From assembly GCA_011390785.1 (NCBI GenBank), contig JAABRR010000002.1:124001-188000 (forward strand): DNA of 64,000 bases, written 5' to 3'. The notes under the pieces were generated by a model. The model ran no database searches, was not told the origin of the DNA, and saw nothing but the letters and a program-made list of their open reading frames with translations. Numbering within the stretch: the first letter of the stretch is position 1; each line of letters starts with the position of its first letter. Shown here piece by piece: positions 45,955 through 55,934 of the stretch. The position numbers were made by a program, and so were the translations under genes. The stretch is from Sphingobacteriia bacterium (GTDB taxonomy: Bacteria; Bacteroidota; Bacteroidia; Bacteroidales; UBA7960).

Positions 45955-46698
45955 TTAATTTGCCTGGTCTGGTTCCGAAATTAACTTACTCCAGGCTTTT
46001 TCAGCTGCACTTTGCTCAGCCTTCTTTATTGAGAAGTCCTTTCCACTTGCCACTACATTGTTATCTATTTTCAGATTAACGGAATAGATCTTCATCTTTT
46101 TATTATTCTCTGATTCTTCGACCAGTTCAAACTCAATTTCGTGTTTTCCCTTCTGGGCCCATTCAATAAGCTTGCTCTTAAAGTTTACTTCCTTTTCTAC
46201 CAACTCCTCAAGATCAATGTGATTTTGAATTATTTTAGACACAATAATTTTGTATGTAAAACGATACCCCTTATCCAGATATAATGCACCGATAAAAGCT
46301 TCAAAGGCATCACCAAGAATTGATGTGCCTGAAGTTTGGTTTTCTCTGCTGGTTTGCACTAATACATCGATACCTAACTTTCTCGAAAGGAGATTAAGAT
46401 TTTGCCTGCTAACGATACGTGAGCGTATTTCGGTTAGAAATCCTTCTTCTTTGTAAGGAAATTTTTTGAAAAGAAAGTCGGCTACACAAGAGCCAAGAAC
46501 AGCATCACCAAGATACTCTAATCTTTCGTTGCTATGCCTGAAACCGTTACTTTCGGGTTGTGCCATCGATTTATGCCTGAATGCCAGTTTATAAAGCGAT
46601 ATATTTTTGGGGTAAAAACCGAAAATATTTTTTAAGGCAACCGCTAAATGATAGTCGGTGCTGTTTTTTCTAAATTTAACTCTGGTAAACGGGAACAA
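45955..46698 (-). CDS. rnc: Ribonuclease III
   Basis: RNase III cleaves double-stranded RNA in rRNA and mRNA processing. The catalytic signature is SNERLEYLGDAVLGSCVADFL (about 57-77) and the downstream metal ligands lie in GDAFEAFIGALYLDKGY. The C-terminal double-stranded RNA-binding domain is FKSKLIEWAQKGKHEIEFEL through KKAEQSAAEKAWSKL. 247 residues. It starts 14 bases after fabF, in the acpP-fabF-rnc order that is conserved in many bacteria. Confidence 0.96.
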   Translation of the reverse strand: MFPFTRVKFRKNSTDYHLAVALKNIFGFYPKNISLYKLAFRHKSMAQPESNGFRHSNERLEYLGDAVLGSCVADFLFKKFPYKEEGFLTEIRSRIVSRQNLNLLSRKLGIDVLVQTSRENQTSGTSILGDAFEAFIGALYLDKGYRFTYKIIVSKIIQNHIDLEELVEKEVNFKSKLIEWAQKGKHEIEFELVEESENNKKMKIYSVNLKIDNNVVASGKDFSIKKAEQSAAEKAWSKLISEPDQAN

Positions 46699-46712
46699 AA
46701 TATATTCAGAAA

Positions 46713-47963
46713 TTATTCTGTATATTTTCTAAATGCAATACAAGCGTTATGACCTCCAAAGCCAAATGTATTGCTCATTGCTACGTTAATTGTTCTCTTC
46801 TTTGCCTTATGGAAGGTAAAGTCGAGCATTGGAATTTCCGGGTCGTCGGTAAAATGATTAATAGTAGGAGGAACAATATCATTTTTAATGGCCAGGACAG
46901 TGGCAATTGCTTCAGCAGCGCCGGCAGCACCCAGAAGGTGGCCTGTCATCGATTTGGTTGAGTTAACGCTGATCTTTTGTGCATGATCACCAAACAAAGC
47001 AATTATCGCCTTTGGTTCAGCAATATCTCCAAGAGGGGTAGATGTGCCATGTGTATTGATATGATCAACTTCTTCTGGCTGAATACCTGCATCCTCAAGA
47101 GTATATTTCATTACGTTTCTGGCTCCCAGGCCTTCCGGGTGTGGCCCGGTCATATGATAAGCATCGGCTGATAATCCCCCTCCAATAACTTCAGCATATA
47201 TCTTGGCTCCTCTGGCCAGGGCATGATCAAGTGCTTCAAAAACCATGGCACCACCACCTTCACCTAAAACGAAACCATCACGATCTTTATCAAAAGGCCG
47301 GGATGCAGTTTTGGGGTCATCATTTCTTACAGAAATTGCTGTAAGAGCATTAAAACCACCAATGCCTGCCTCATTAATAGCTGCTTCCGATCCACCACTT
47401 ACAAATATATCAGCTTTACCTAATCTAATGTAGTTGAATGAATCTACCAAAGCATTGGCTGCTGAAGCACAAGCGGAAGTGGTAGTAAAGTTCGGACCCC
47501 TGAAGCCATACTTTATAGAGATGTGACCTGCTGCAATATCCGCAATCATTTTTGGGATGAAAAAAGGACTGAACCTCGGTGTGCCATCTCCTCTGGCAAA
47601 ATCAAGGACTTCTTTTAAAAATGTTTCAAGGCCACCAATACCACTACCCCATATTACACCTACTCTGTCCGGATCGAAATTGAAAGTATCTAATCCAGCA
47701 TCAATTATCGCTTCATTTGCAGATACTAAAGCATACTGCGCAAAAGGGTCATATTTGCGGGCTTCTTTTCGTTCAAAATAATCAAGGGAATTATAACCTT
47801 TTAACTCGCAGGCAAATTTTGTTTTAAACTTGCTGGTGTCAAATCTTGTAATGGTAACAGCACCGCTAACACCATTAAGCAAACTGTTCCAGTATTCCGG
47901 AACAGTATTGCCTATTGGTGTAAGAGCGCCCAGACCTGTAACGACTACTCTTCTGAGTTTCAT
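46713..47963 (-). CDS. fabF: Beta-ketoacyl-ACP synthase II
   Basis: FabF elongates acyl chains in type II fatty acid synthesis by condensing acyl-ACP with malonyl-ACP. The nucleophile is Cys165 in TTSACASAANALVDS, and the two histidines lie in NTHGTSTPLGD and SMTGHLLGAAGAAEA. 416 residues, full length. It follows acpP by 17 bases and precedes rnc. Confidence 0.97.
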   Translation of the reverse strand: MKLRRVVVTGLGALTPIGNTVPEYWNSLLNGVSGAVTITRFDTSKFKTKFACELKGYNSLDYFERKEARKYDPFAQYALVSANEAIIDAGLDTFNFDPDRVGVIWGSGIGGLETFLKEVLDFARGDGTPRFSPFFIPKMIADIAAGHISIKYGFRGPNFTTTSACASAANALVDSFNYIRLGKADIFVSGGSEAAINEAGIGGFNALTAISVRNDDPKTASRPFDKDRDGFVLGEGGGAMVFEALDHALARGAKIYAEVIGGGLSADAYHMTGPHPEGLGARNVMKYTLEDAGIQPEEVDHINTHGTSTPLGDIAEPKAIIALFGDHAQKISVNSTKSMTGHLLGAAGAAEAIATVLAIKNDIVPPTINHFTDDPEIPMLDFTFHKAKKRTINVAMSNTFGFGGHNACIAFRKYTE

Positions 47964-47980
47964 TTAAAACTGCTTGGGTT

Positions 47981-48217
47981 TTACTTGTTGTTATTTTCAA
48001 TGTAAGCGATGGCGTCGCCTACACTGCTGATTTTCTCAGCCTGGTCGTCAGGAATTGCAATATTGAACTCTTTTTCGAATTCCATGATAAGCTCTACGGT
48101 ATCCAAAGAATCTGCACCCAAATCATTTGTGAAGCTTGCTTCAGGGGTTACTTCTTTTTCATCTACGCCAAGCTTATCAACAATGATAGCTTTAACTCTT
48201 TTTGAAATGTCAGACAT
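47981..48217 (-). CDS. acpP: Acyl carrier protein
   Basis: A 78-residue acidic protein with the phosphopantetheine attachment serine, Ser37, in [20 protein letters not shown]. It carries growing acyl chains for FabF and the rest of fatty acid synthesis. It heads the acpP-fabF-rnc operon. Confidence 0.97.
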   Translation of the reverse strand: MSDISKRVKAIIVDKLGVDEKEVTPEASFTNDLGADSLDTVELIMEFEKEFNIAIPDDQAEKISSVGDAIAYIENNNK

Positions 48218-48246
48218 GTTTTCTCATTTTTTTGTTAAACAGACTG

Positions 48247-48277
48247 CAAAGAAAAAAATTAAAATCATCATAAACAA
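48247..48277 (-). promoter_or_regulatory. Candidate promoter of acpP-fabF-rnc
   Basis: On the minus strand TTG (48277-48275) is separated by 20 bases from TTTCTTTG (48254-48247), close to the Bacteroidota -33/-7 arrangement although the -7 has TT in place of TA. The start codon follows 30 bases later. Confidence 0.45.
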
Positions 48278-48636
48278 CTTTTTTTTACTGTATTTTTCCT
48301 AAATGTCTATAATACATTGATTTACTACTCATTGCGCATAGTTTGCAGCCTGCTTAACAGCCATCTTTCAGGTAGTTTTTATTATAATTTAAATGTCTGT
48401 AAATGAGATTTATATGGTTTTATCAAACGTTTGTTTCGAAATTATTTTTTTTAGCTCTCTATTTGGTGGTAAAATGCGGTTTTAAACCATCCTTTAACAC
48501 TTAATTTTATCTGATCGTAAGATATCCTTGATAAAATTTCTCTAATTCTTTTAATGGCATACTCAATTTTCCATAATTTTGACGTTTATTTGTTTTAATC
48601 AACAACAATGTTTATCCATAATCCTTTTCTCCACGC
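48278..48636. other. Intergenic region between acpP and the membrane sulfatase gene
   Basis: About 360 A/T-rich bases between divergent genes. I see no ORF, hairpin or convincing -7 box for the plus-strand gene; TTTGACGTTTATTTG near 48580 loosely resembles promoter elements. Confidence 0.5.
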
Positions 48637-51006
48637 ATGAGTTTTCTGAAGGCATATTCTAACTCCTTTTTATCTTTTACCAAATGGGCAATCTTTAACT
48701 ATTTAATAATTTTTCTTTTTCGTGCATGGGAAATGATCATAATGGGCTCATTGGGCAAGGGGATCGATATTTTTAACGGGTTCTTAGGCGATCTTTTAAT
48801 TGCATCGGCTGTTTTTTTTCCTCTATTATTGATATCTGTTGCCATTGCATCTAAAAGTGTGTATCTGGCATCTGCTTTAACAGGAAGTATTTCTGTTATT
48901 TTTTGGTTATTTATGGTGCCGGTTCAGGCTTACTACCATATCAACAATGAAATTGCCGATGTTTTTGTATTGGGTTGTGAGTCTGGAATATCCTACCTTG
49001 CTTTATTCAATGGCTTAACTTCCATTCAATGGATACTACCATCAATGGTATTTGTTATAATAATGGGGCTTTTGGTATGGTTACTTACCAGTAACCGGAT
49101 CTCTTTTGGCAAATGGTCTGGAGTAATGTTCCCTGCAATTTTTCTTGTTGCATTTCCTATTGCTATTGAAACAGGATTGAATACCGATTTTCTTAATCGC
49201 AATGCAAGTAGGGTTAGTAAGCCTTTTTACTATGTGAAAACTTCGGTCTTATGTTTTTCAGAAACTTATTTTAAAAATGATCCACCGCTCACCGGGATGC
49301 CTTTGTACCAAAGTTTGCTTGGGGAAGAATCTTTTGTTATACCCGAACAATTTCCTCTTCTGCGAAATTTTTCTCCCCGTAATTGTCTTGATTCCCTTAT
49401 TGGTCTGCCAATCCAACAGAGAAAGCCAGATGTTGTATTAATGATTGTGGAAGGACTTTCCGAGCCTTTTCTGGGATCTTTTAAAGGGCATAATTTTATG
49501 CCATTTCTTACGGAATTGACTGAATATAGTATTTACTGGGAAAACTTCTTTGCTACTTCCCAAAGCAGACCCGGTTCTCTTCCTGCTATTACTGGCGGTT
49601 TACCAAATGCAGAGAATGGATTTAGCCAGATTCCTCTTATCCCTTATCACTTTTCTCTTTTTAATGTATTAAAAGATAATAATTACCATACTGCTTATTT
49701 TACTGGTAAATGGACCTGGGCGTATAGCACTGACAAATATTTGGAACTTAATATTGTTGATGATGTTTTTGATGCGGCTGATTTCCCTGGTGATATTGAA
49801 AGAAATATCACGGATTATGATGGAAGTTTCTGGGGTTATCACGATAAGTATCTTTTCGATTTCTATTTTGAGCAAAAAGAATCTTATTTGGACTCTTCTC
49901 CCACCTTCGATGTTATCCAGACAGGAAGCACACGTTGGCCATTCCCGTTAGATAGTTTGACCTATTATGAAACCAGGTTTGATCAATTACTTGAAAATAT
50001 TTCTAATACTGATACTGTAGAATACTTCCAGCTTTTCAAAAGGCACCTTCTTTCCTTAATGTTTACTGATGATATGATCCATGATTTTATTGAGACTTAT
50101 ATCACAAAAGGAAGTTTCGATAATACTATCTTTCTTATTACCGGAAATTTTACCATGCCAGACATTATTAATGCAAAGGGAATCGAAAAATACAAAGTAC
50201 CGTTTTTGATCTATTCTCCCCTTGTCAAAGAGTCGCGAAGAATTAGTGACGTCGCCAGTCACGCTGATATTTACGAAAGTGTTGTTGGATTAATTGCATC
50301 TCAAACAAATTTTTCTTTTCCACCTTACACAGCATCAATTGGCAGAGATTTGTGTGCTGAAGATGCCACCTTGAAGCCATTTATTCCTTTTGCCGACAAC
50401 AATGGGCAGATTACAGAATTATATTACAACGGATATTTTTTAAATGCTGACAAACAGGTATTTAAAGTTGAGAATGGTGCTACCATGGAAGAAGTTATTG
50501 ATAAACAAATCAATTTATCTATGACCGATTATTTAAGTGCTTATAAATTGGTAAACTCAACGGTTGAAAATGGCTTGATGCCCGATTCCCTGTTTTTTGA
50601 AAGTTTCGGGTATAAGGTGCTGAAAGATACTGTTGTTACAGGCCAAAGGGTACGCGATGAATACCGGGATATATTGCATAATATTCCTATTGACAACGAT
50701 GTACATTATATTGATGTTCTGTTGGATAATCCCAGGGTGGCTTTGGAAGAAGTATTTGTAGTTTATGAGCTGCGCAACAGCAACGACAGTATTCTGTCAT
50801 GGGGGAATTATGGAATTCCGGAAAACAAGTCTGGCTTTTCTGTCAGGATTGTTCTCGATGATGAATTAGATATAAATGAAAATGTTTGGCTAAAGGTTTT
50901 CATCTGGAATGAATCTCCTGTTCCTTATAGTTTTGATAAAGCCCGTACCATTTTATTTAAAAAGGACAACCCATCCGGGTTTCAATCAGAAAGATATGAC
51001 CCCTAA
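48637..51006 (+). CDS. LTA-synthase-like membrane sulfatase/phosphoethanolamine-transferase family protein, possibly inactive
   Basis: 789 residues: an N-terminal membrane part with about five helices (residues 15-175) followed by an extracytoplasmic alkaline-phosphatase-superfamily domain (KPDVVLMIVEGLSEPFLG at 263-280, FFATSQSRPGSLPAITGGLP at 304-323, YHTAYFTGKWTWAYSTD at 350-366, and SHADIYESVVGLI). LtaS-type enzymes bind metal through Glu, a Thr nucleophile and a GDH motif. Glu272 is kept and Ser310 may stand for the Thr, but the GDH position reads ITGNFTMPD, with Asn504 and Phe505. A C-terminal beta-rich extension (about 640-789) is unrelated to the usual enzyme. Lipid headgroup transfer is therefore uncertain. 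purN starts one base after the stop codon. Confidence 0.75.
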   Translation: MSFLKAYSNSFLSFTKWAIFNYLIIFLFRAWEMIIMGSLGKGIDIFNGFLGDLLIASAVFFPLLLISVAIASKSVYLASALTGSISVIFWLFMVPVQAYYHINNEIADVFVLGCESGISYLALFNGLTSIQWILPSMVFVIIMGLLVWLLTSNRISFGKWSGVMFPAIFLVAFPIAIETGLNTDFLNRNASRVSKPFYYVKTSVLCFSETYFKNDPPLTGMPLYQSLLGEESFVIPEQFPLLRNFSPRNCLDSLIGLPIQQRKPDVVLMIVEGLSEPFLGSFKGHNFMPFLTELTEYSIYWENFFATSQSRPGSLPAITGGLPNAENGFSQIPLIPYHFSLFNVLKDNNYHTAYFTGKWTWAYSTDKYLELNIVDDVFDAADFPGDIERNITDYDGSFWGYHDKYLFDFYFEQKESYLDSSPTFDVIQTGSTRWPFPLDSLTYYETRFDQLLENISNTDTVEYFQLFKRHLLSLMFTDDMIHDFIETYITKGSFDNTIFLITGNFTMPDIINAKGIEKYKVPFLIYSPLVKESRRISDVASHADIYESVVGLIASQTNFSFPPYTASIGRDLCAEDATLKPFIPFADNNGQITELYYNGYFLNADKQVFKVENGATMEEVIDKQINLSMTDYLSAYKLVNSTVENGLMPDSLFFESFGYKVLKDTVVTGQRVRDEYRDILHNIPIDNDVHYIDVLLDNPRVALEEVFVVYELRNSNDSILSWGNYGIPENKSGFSVRIVLDDELDINENVWLKVFIWNESPVPYSFDKARTILFKKDNPSGFQSERYDP

Positions 51007-51007
51007 A

Positions 51008-51592
51008 ATGAAAAAAAAATATCGGATTGCTATTTTTGCATCAGGCAGTGGCACTAATGCTGAGAATTTAATCAGGTTCTTTAAAAAAAATGATCTTGCC
51101 GAAGTGGTGCTGGTAATCAGCAACAAATCGGATGCCTATGTGCTTGAAAGGGCAAAAAGGGAGTTTATACCCACTGTTGTTATGGATATGGAATTCCGAA
51201 AATCAGAGACCCGGGTATTGGAATTACTTTTTGAGTTTGATGTGAATTTTATTGTCCTGGCAGGTTATCTGCTTTTAATTCCAAACTGGTTAACCCAGAA
51301 TTATGCTAACCGTATTGTTAATATCCATCCATCCTTGCTCCCCAAATATGGTGGAAAGGGTATGTATGGCGAATTTGTTCATCAGGCGGTTATTGACAAT
51401 AAGGAAAAAAAATCAGGTATTACTATTCACTTTATTAATGAGCATTACGATCAGGGAGATGTGATCTTCCAGGCAGAGTGCCCTGTTCTTCCCGATGATA
51501 CTCCTGTTAGCCTTGCCCAAAGAATTCATGAACTGGAATACAAATATTTTCCTGAAGTAATTGTTAAGGTACTTGAAGATATGCCAGAATAG
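51008..51592 (+). CDS. purN: Phosphoribosylglycinamide formyltransferase
   Basis: PurN transfers a formyl group from 10-formyltetrahydrofolate to GAR in purine synthesis. Motifs are IAIFASGSGTNAENLIRFF at the N-terminus, VLAGYLLLIPNWL, the catalytic IVNIHPSLLPKYGGKGMYG (Asn and His) and ITIHFINEHYDQGDVIFQA with the catalytic aspartate. I chose the ATG at 51008 because it starts directly at the conserved strand; an in-frame ATG at 50996 overlaps the upstream gene. 194 residues. Coupled to the preceding sulfatase-like gene by a one-base gap, but with no functional link apparent. Confidence 0.93.
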   Translation: MKKKYRIAIFASGSGTNAENLIRFFKKNDLAEVVLVISNKSDAYVLERAKREFIPTVVMDMEFRKSETRVLELLFEFDVNFIVLAGYLLLIPNWLTQNYANRIVNIHPSLLPKYGGKGMYGEFVHQAVIDNKEKKSGITIHFINEHYDQGDVIFQAECPVLPDDTPVSLAQRIHELEYKYFPEVIVKVLEDMPE

Positions 51593-51617
51593 TGTGTCTG
51601 GATTATCATCAAAAATA

Positions 51618-51657
51618 AAAGCCGGTCTGAAGTTACCCAGACCGGCTTTCATTTTTA
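51618..51657. terminator. Strong bidirectional rho-independent terminator
   Basis: AAAGCCGGTCTG (51618-51629) pairs perfectly with CAGACCGGCTTT (51638-51649) over an 8-base loop, followed by a T-rich run on the plus strand and TTTATTTTTGATG on the minus strand. It ends purN and the convergent peptidase gene. Confidence 0.92.
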
Positions 51658-51678
51658 TACAATGATCAACTGAAATAA

Positions 51679-53727
51679 TCAAATGTTTTTTAATGCTTCT
51701 TCAACAGCATTTAACATAGGTTGGTTAGAAAGTGGCTCGCCAACAGCGTTTTGCATCCACTCCTGTGGGGTGAGTTTGCCGGCAGTAAACATGCGGTCGG
51801 TTTCGGTTGCGAGGTTTTTGCCTTTTATATTCTGTTCAATCTGAAATTCAATCAGGTGGCCAATGGGGTAGGCTGACAGGTAAAGCGGGTAGCTTATCAT
51901 ATGTGAATATATAGCAAGTATGGGCTGGTCTTCTATGCCAAATACAGGGGCAAAATACTCATTCCATACTTCAATGGCAATGCGCGTGGTTTCTTCTTTT
52001 AGTTGTGCCGGAGTAGCTTCAGGATTATTGTAGAGCCATTTCCAGACCTCCATATCCACCAGAGAAACACCCATTATCTCGCAGGTGCCCCAGTAAATAT
52101 CCAATGCTTTTAGATGTTCTGCCTGAGGATCGTTGTTTTCAATTCCGAGCAGTATCAAATCGCGGGCCTGATACATAAATGCCATGGCCTCGGTAAAGGC
52201 AGTGTTGGGAACCCCGCTCATTGTGTAGTAATCTACATCATACAGGGTGATGGTTTGCTCTACATTGTGGCCAAATTCATGCACGGCAATGTTATAGCCT
52301 TTGTAATCCAATCCCCCGTCAACTATACGTGTACGCAGGCGCGACTGTTGCGAACGCATCTGGGCACCCCAGGCATGACCCGCTCCGCGCGATCCTTCAA
52401 CAGTAACTTTCGATGCAATGTAAGCTGAACGATCTGGCGTATATCCAAGTTTCATCAAAAGATTGGGGAGGTCTTTCTCTAATGCTGCAGCATCAGGATA
52501 TAGGGCACGGGTTTTATTGTCAAGAAAGTCGCCTGAAATATTGCTGCGGGCTTTAAAGCCATCATACCAGATATCATAAGGACGGAGTTCACGGCCTAAC
52601 CGTTGGCTTATCAGAGCGCCTACCTCCTTTAACAGTGGAGAGCTTACCATTTCTTTGAAAAGTGTCTCAACCTCTTGTTGTGAAAGTTCTAACCCCTGAT
52701 CAAAAGCCCGTTGAATATAAGTAGGATAGTTGGGGTGATAAGGGTCAGACGCTTTATGGGCTTTAAAATTATTGAGCAACTGAACGTAACGGGTATCGGG
52801 TTCTCTTTCTGCTGTTTGTTTCTCACCATTACTGAATACTTCATTGGAGTAGGGGTTCCATTGTAAATCAGAATTGTTGATCACATCTTTAGGAATGTCC
52901 TGACTGATAATGCGTTGCATTACCTGGTAGATCATCTCTTGCTTGGGTAATCCATCTTCTTTACCGTAATTGGATTTGATCTCGTCGCGCAGGCCCCAGT
53001 GGGTTATAAGACTCAAACCTTCCGGAAACAGTTTATTGCCATCATTATCTAATAATTGGCCCATGCGAATGTTGTATTCTGAAACGTAAGTGTCGCTTTC
53101 GGTTGATACAACAGAAATTTCCTTGCTAAGCAAAGCAGGCACTCTTGAAATAAAGATATCTCCCATACGTGCATAAGCCCATTCCTTGCGGGTCCAGCTA
53201 TCTGCCATGCTGTTTTTTTCTTCCAAAGAGTAAAACGGGAAATTCAGGATGGTGATAAAGGCAATTTTGTTGCTGAAAAAGTCATCGTAAAAATGGGCCA
53301 TGGGCGAATAACCGGCAAAGATGATGTCAACGGGCTGCAGTGGCCCCCGGTCAAGATGAAGGGCTTTGTTTAACTCTACGCTGATTTGGTTGTTGTGGCC
53401 CCAAAGTGCTTCGAAATTTCGCGAAAGAGCATCAAAAAGGTAATCGCGAGCCTGAGCATCATCAACGAATTGTTCTGTGCAAAATGTCTTAAAATCTTCT
53501 GCTGTTCCGTCGCTGCTGGTCCATAGAGCTGCTGTTTGTTCTACCCCTTTAATCATACGGCCAAGTTGCGCTTCGCCATATTTTTCTTTCAGTTCATCAA
53601 GGGTCTCAGAAATAATGGGTTCAGAAATAAATTCCTGTCCATCGGCAACTCCCTTGTCTTTCGGTGAGTTACAGGCAGCAAAACTTGCTATGATAGCCAT
53701 GAATAATAGTTTTTTTAATGTTGACAT
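51679..53727 (-). CDS. HExxH zinc metallopeptidase-like lipoprotein
   Basis: 682 residues with a lipoprotein signal (LLFMAIIASFAAC, Cys19). The zinc motif is His483-Glu484-Phe-Gly-His487 in NIAVHEFGHNVEQTI, and Glu513 in NTAFTEAMAFMYQ is a good third ligand, so it is a gluzincin. The all-helical look of the flanking sequence recalls M2/M3/M32-like oligopeptidases, and the motif ERPLxP-like LGRELRPYDIWYDGF (about 385-399) is shared with that group. Family assignment is not certain. It is presumably anchored in the periplasm or on the surface. The gene stands alone, convergent with purN across the terminator. Confidence 0.75.
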   Translation of the reverse strand: MSTLKKLLFMAIIASFAACNSPKDKGVADGQEFISEPIISETLDELKEKYGEAQLGRMIKGVEQTAALWTSSDGTAEDFKTFCTEQFVDDAQARDYLFDALSRNFEALWGHNNQISVELNKALHLDRGPLQPVDIIFAGYSPMAHFYDDFFSNKIAFITILNFPFYSLEEKNSMADSWTRKEWAYARMGDIFISRVPALLSKEISVVSTESDTYVSEYNIRMGQLLDNDGNKLFPEGLSLITHWGLRDEIKSNYGKEDGLPKQEMIYQVMQRIISQDIPKDVINNSDLQWNPYSNEVFSNGEKQTAEREPDTRYVQLLNNFKAHKASDPYHPNYPTYIQRAFDQGLELSQQEVETLFKEMVSSPLLKEVGALISQRLGRELRPYDIWYDGFKARSNISGDFLDNKTRALYPDAAALEKDLPNLLMKLGYTPDRSAYIASKVTVEGSRGAGHAWGAQMRSQQSRLRTRIVDGGLDYKGYNIAVHEFGHNVEQTITLYDVDYYTMSGVPNTAFTEAMAFMYQARDLILLGIENNDPQAEHLKALDIYWGTCEIMGVSLVDMEVWKWLYNNPEATPAQLKEETTRIAIEVWNEYFAPVFGIEDQPILAIYSHMISYPLYLSAYPIGHLIEFQIEQNIKGKNLATETDRMFTAGKLTPQEWMQNAVGEPLSNQPMLNAVEEALKNI

Positions 53728-53937
53728 GGGTTATAATTTTTTTTGGGGAATAGATGTTTAATAATTTCTCAAAAGTAATAAAAATATATTGGGAGATGTT
53801 GGGTCGTGGTAAAAAGAAGGCTTTCAAAATTAGCAGTTTCTTGCCTTATTCTAATTTTGTGTCTTAACGGTTTTTAAAACCAAATTTAAGTTAATTTTGC
53901 TTTTGCAATAGGCAGCAATAGAAAATATCTGAAAGAA

Positions 53938-55932
53938 ATGATATCCGAAATGTTTTACGCCATTGGCGATATGCTCGATTACATTAATAACTACATGCAG
54001 TTTGTACTGGTAGTTTTTACTATTATTGTAACCTTCTTTTATTTTATGCTGCCTTATATCAGGCCCTTAAGTCAATTGCTGCATTCTTTGGGGCTTCCCT
54101 GGATGGAGTTGTACCGGATATTATTTATTTGTTACAAGAGCCCGCGTAAATATATCCGCATTTATATTGAGCTGGCAATAATCAGAAGCAAAGGGATGCA
54201 CCAGGACAAATCGTGGTGGACAGATTTGCGCCGCATTTTTAAGAAATTTCTTGATGATAATGAAGCAACAGGAGATTATACTGTGCAAATCGACACACCT
54301 TTTGATATGGTAACCACTGAGTTTAATGATCTCGTCAGGGATTATTATGCCTACTTTAAGCAAACAAAAGCATCCCGTAAATTTGCCATTTCACCTGCCG
54401 AATCTGTCAGATTTGTTACCAATCTTGAAATCAACGAAGGGTATATTGTCCCCATCACTTTCATTATGGGCCTTAATGATCGGTATGATGAAGATTGGGT
54501 AAAAATTCTCAGCAATTATTTTACGGCTTTTGGTGATGATTTGCCGCCCAAAAGTGCTATTCTCCCCCAGGAGCTTTACTTTACCTATAACTGGCTTATG
54601 TGGGGACCCAGTTATCAGATCAAGTATAATCAGGATACCTACAAGCTTATTCAATATGGTTTTGGTGATGAAAGCAATTCAGTAAACGTGATCTTGAAAA
54701 ATCGCGACAGAAGTGAAGAACTCTGGAATAGCTTTTCGCACGAAGCAGAAACAACTTCCGGAAAGAAATTTGGCTACAATTGCTCTATCAAAGGCAAACT
54801 GGCAGATACTTCTGAGTATTATACCCATAGCCATGACAAAATTGATGTACGGTCGGTACCGTTTTTAAAACGGTTGTCATCCGACCAGCTGGGTATTCCG
54901 TATTTGATGGAACTGATTGATTATGATATTAAAACCAACCTGAAAGCAGAAAACTATTTCTTCTCAGCTTATCTGTGGATCATGTTTGGGCTAAATGACG
55001 AACAAAACCCCGGATTTACTCCCCGCAAGTCATTAACCTTTTTTGAACATGCCAACCTTGCTGATGCTGAGAATTACAATTTCCTGGCCGAAACGCTTAT
55101 TGATAAATGCTTTAAACATTTTGAATCAATAGCCCGGCACCCCAAATGGAAGGTGCGAAAGTATAATTTTTGCCTGGCCATGAATTCTTACATCGAAAAA
55201 CTGTTTCTCAAGAAACTGGAGGAGAAAAAGCAATCGGAATTCGGGCAATGGTTTGCCAATAATCTATGTGCCACTACTCCATACTCCATTGGCGAAATTT
55301 TAGACACTTTCGACAATTACTTCATTACCAAAGATGTTCACTTTAAGGTTATCAAAGTGAAATGTGACGAAAAGCCGTGCATTAAATACCTTTCAAACTA
55401 CTACGCTGAAGTTTATCTGGAAGAGTTTTCAAACTTTAAAAACCGCTTGTCGCTTGATCAGATGATGGGATTGTTGAAAACAAGCCATTCTGAATTCCGC
55501 TTCTATGTGAGCCTGGCAAAAGATGACGAAGAAAACGTTGTTGGGGGTAGTATCGCCTTCTTTTTTCCGGAATACCGTTGTGGTATTATTGATAGTATTG
55601 CCGTTCATCCCAATTTCCGTAACACAGGAATTGGTAAGAGCCTACTTAATCATTCCTTGCAGCAGATTCGCCACGATGCTTTTGTAAACAGAAACTTTGC
55701 TCTCGATTTTGTGCTTTCCGGTGTGCCATCGGTCAGTTTTGATGAAAAGGAAAACAAGAAGTTGCGGTTCTGGATGGGCAACGGATTTAAACCTACTTCG
55801 ATTACCGATGGCCTTATTACATGGCATGTTTTGCCACTTAATGAAAGTGATGAGTCTTTTTATGATGAAAAGATGGTAAGTGTTTTGGTTGAAAAAGTAA
55901 ATGCCATTAAAACAGACAGATCGTTTTATTAA
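53938..55932 (+). CDS. Membrane-anchored protein of unknown function with C-terminal GNAT domain
   Basis: 664 residues. A single membrane helix near the N-terminus (MQFVLVVFTIIVTFFYFMLPY, about 20-40) is followed by a basic region (YKSPRKYIRIYIELAIIRSK) and about 450 residues with no recognised domain, rich in aromatic residues. The C-terminal 130 residues are a GNAT acetyltransferase: FYVSLAKDDEENVVGGSIAF, IIDSIAVHPNFRNTGIGKSL (acetyl-CoA loop RNTGIG, about 560) and LRFWMGNGFKP. It would be an inner-membrane protein with a cytoplasmic transferase domain. Its stop codon is two bases from that of the convergent second GNAT gene. Substrate unknown. Confidence 0.7.
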   Translation: MISEMFYAIGDMLDYINNYMQFVLVVFTIIVTFFYFMLPYIRPLSQLLHSLGLPWMELYRILFICYKSPRKYIRIYIELAIIRSKGMHQDKSWWTDLRRIFKKFLDDNEATGDYTVQIDTPFDMVTTEFNDLVRDYYAYFKQTKASRKFAISPAESVRFVTNLEINEGYIVPITFIMGLNDRYDEDWVKILSNYFTAFGDDLPPKSAILPQELYFTYNWLMWGPSYQIKYNQDTYKLIQYGFGDESNSVNVILKNRDRSEELWNSFSHEAETTSGKKFGYNCSIKGKLADTSEYYTHSHDKIDVRSVPFLKRLSSDQLGIPYLMELIDYDIKTNLKAENYFFSAYLWIMFGLNDEQNPGFTPRKSLTFFEHANLADAENYNFLAETLIDKCFKHFESIARHPKWKVRKYNFCLAMNSYIEKLFLKKLEEKKQSEFGQWFANNLCATTPYSIGEILDTFDNYFITKDVHFKVIKVKCDEKPCIKYLSNYYAEVYLEEFSNFKNRLSLDQMMGLLKTSHSEFRFYVSLAKDDEENVVGGSIAFFFPEYRCGIIDSIAVHPNFRNTGIGKSLLNHSLQQIRHDAFVNRNFALDFVLSGVPSVSFDEKENKKLRFWMGNGFKPTSITDGLITWHVLPLNESDESFYDEKMVSVLVEKVNAIKTDRSFY

Positions 55933-55934
55933 AC

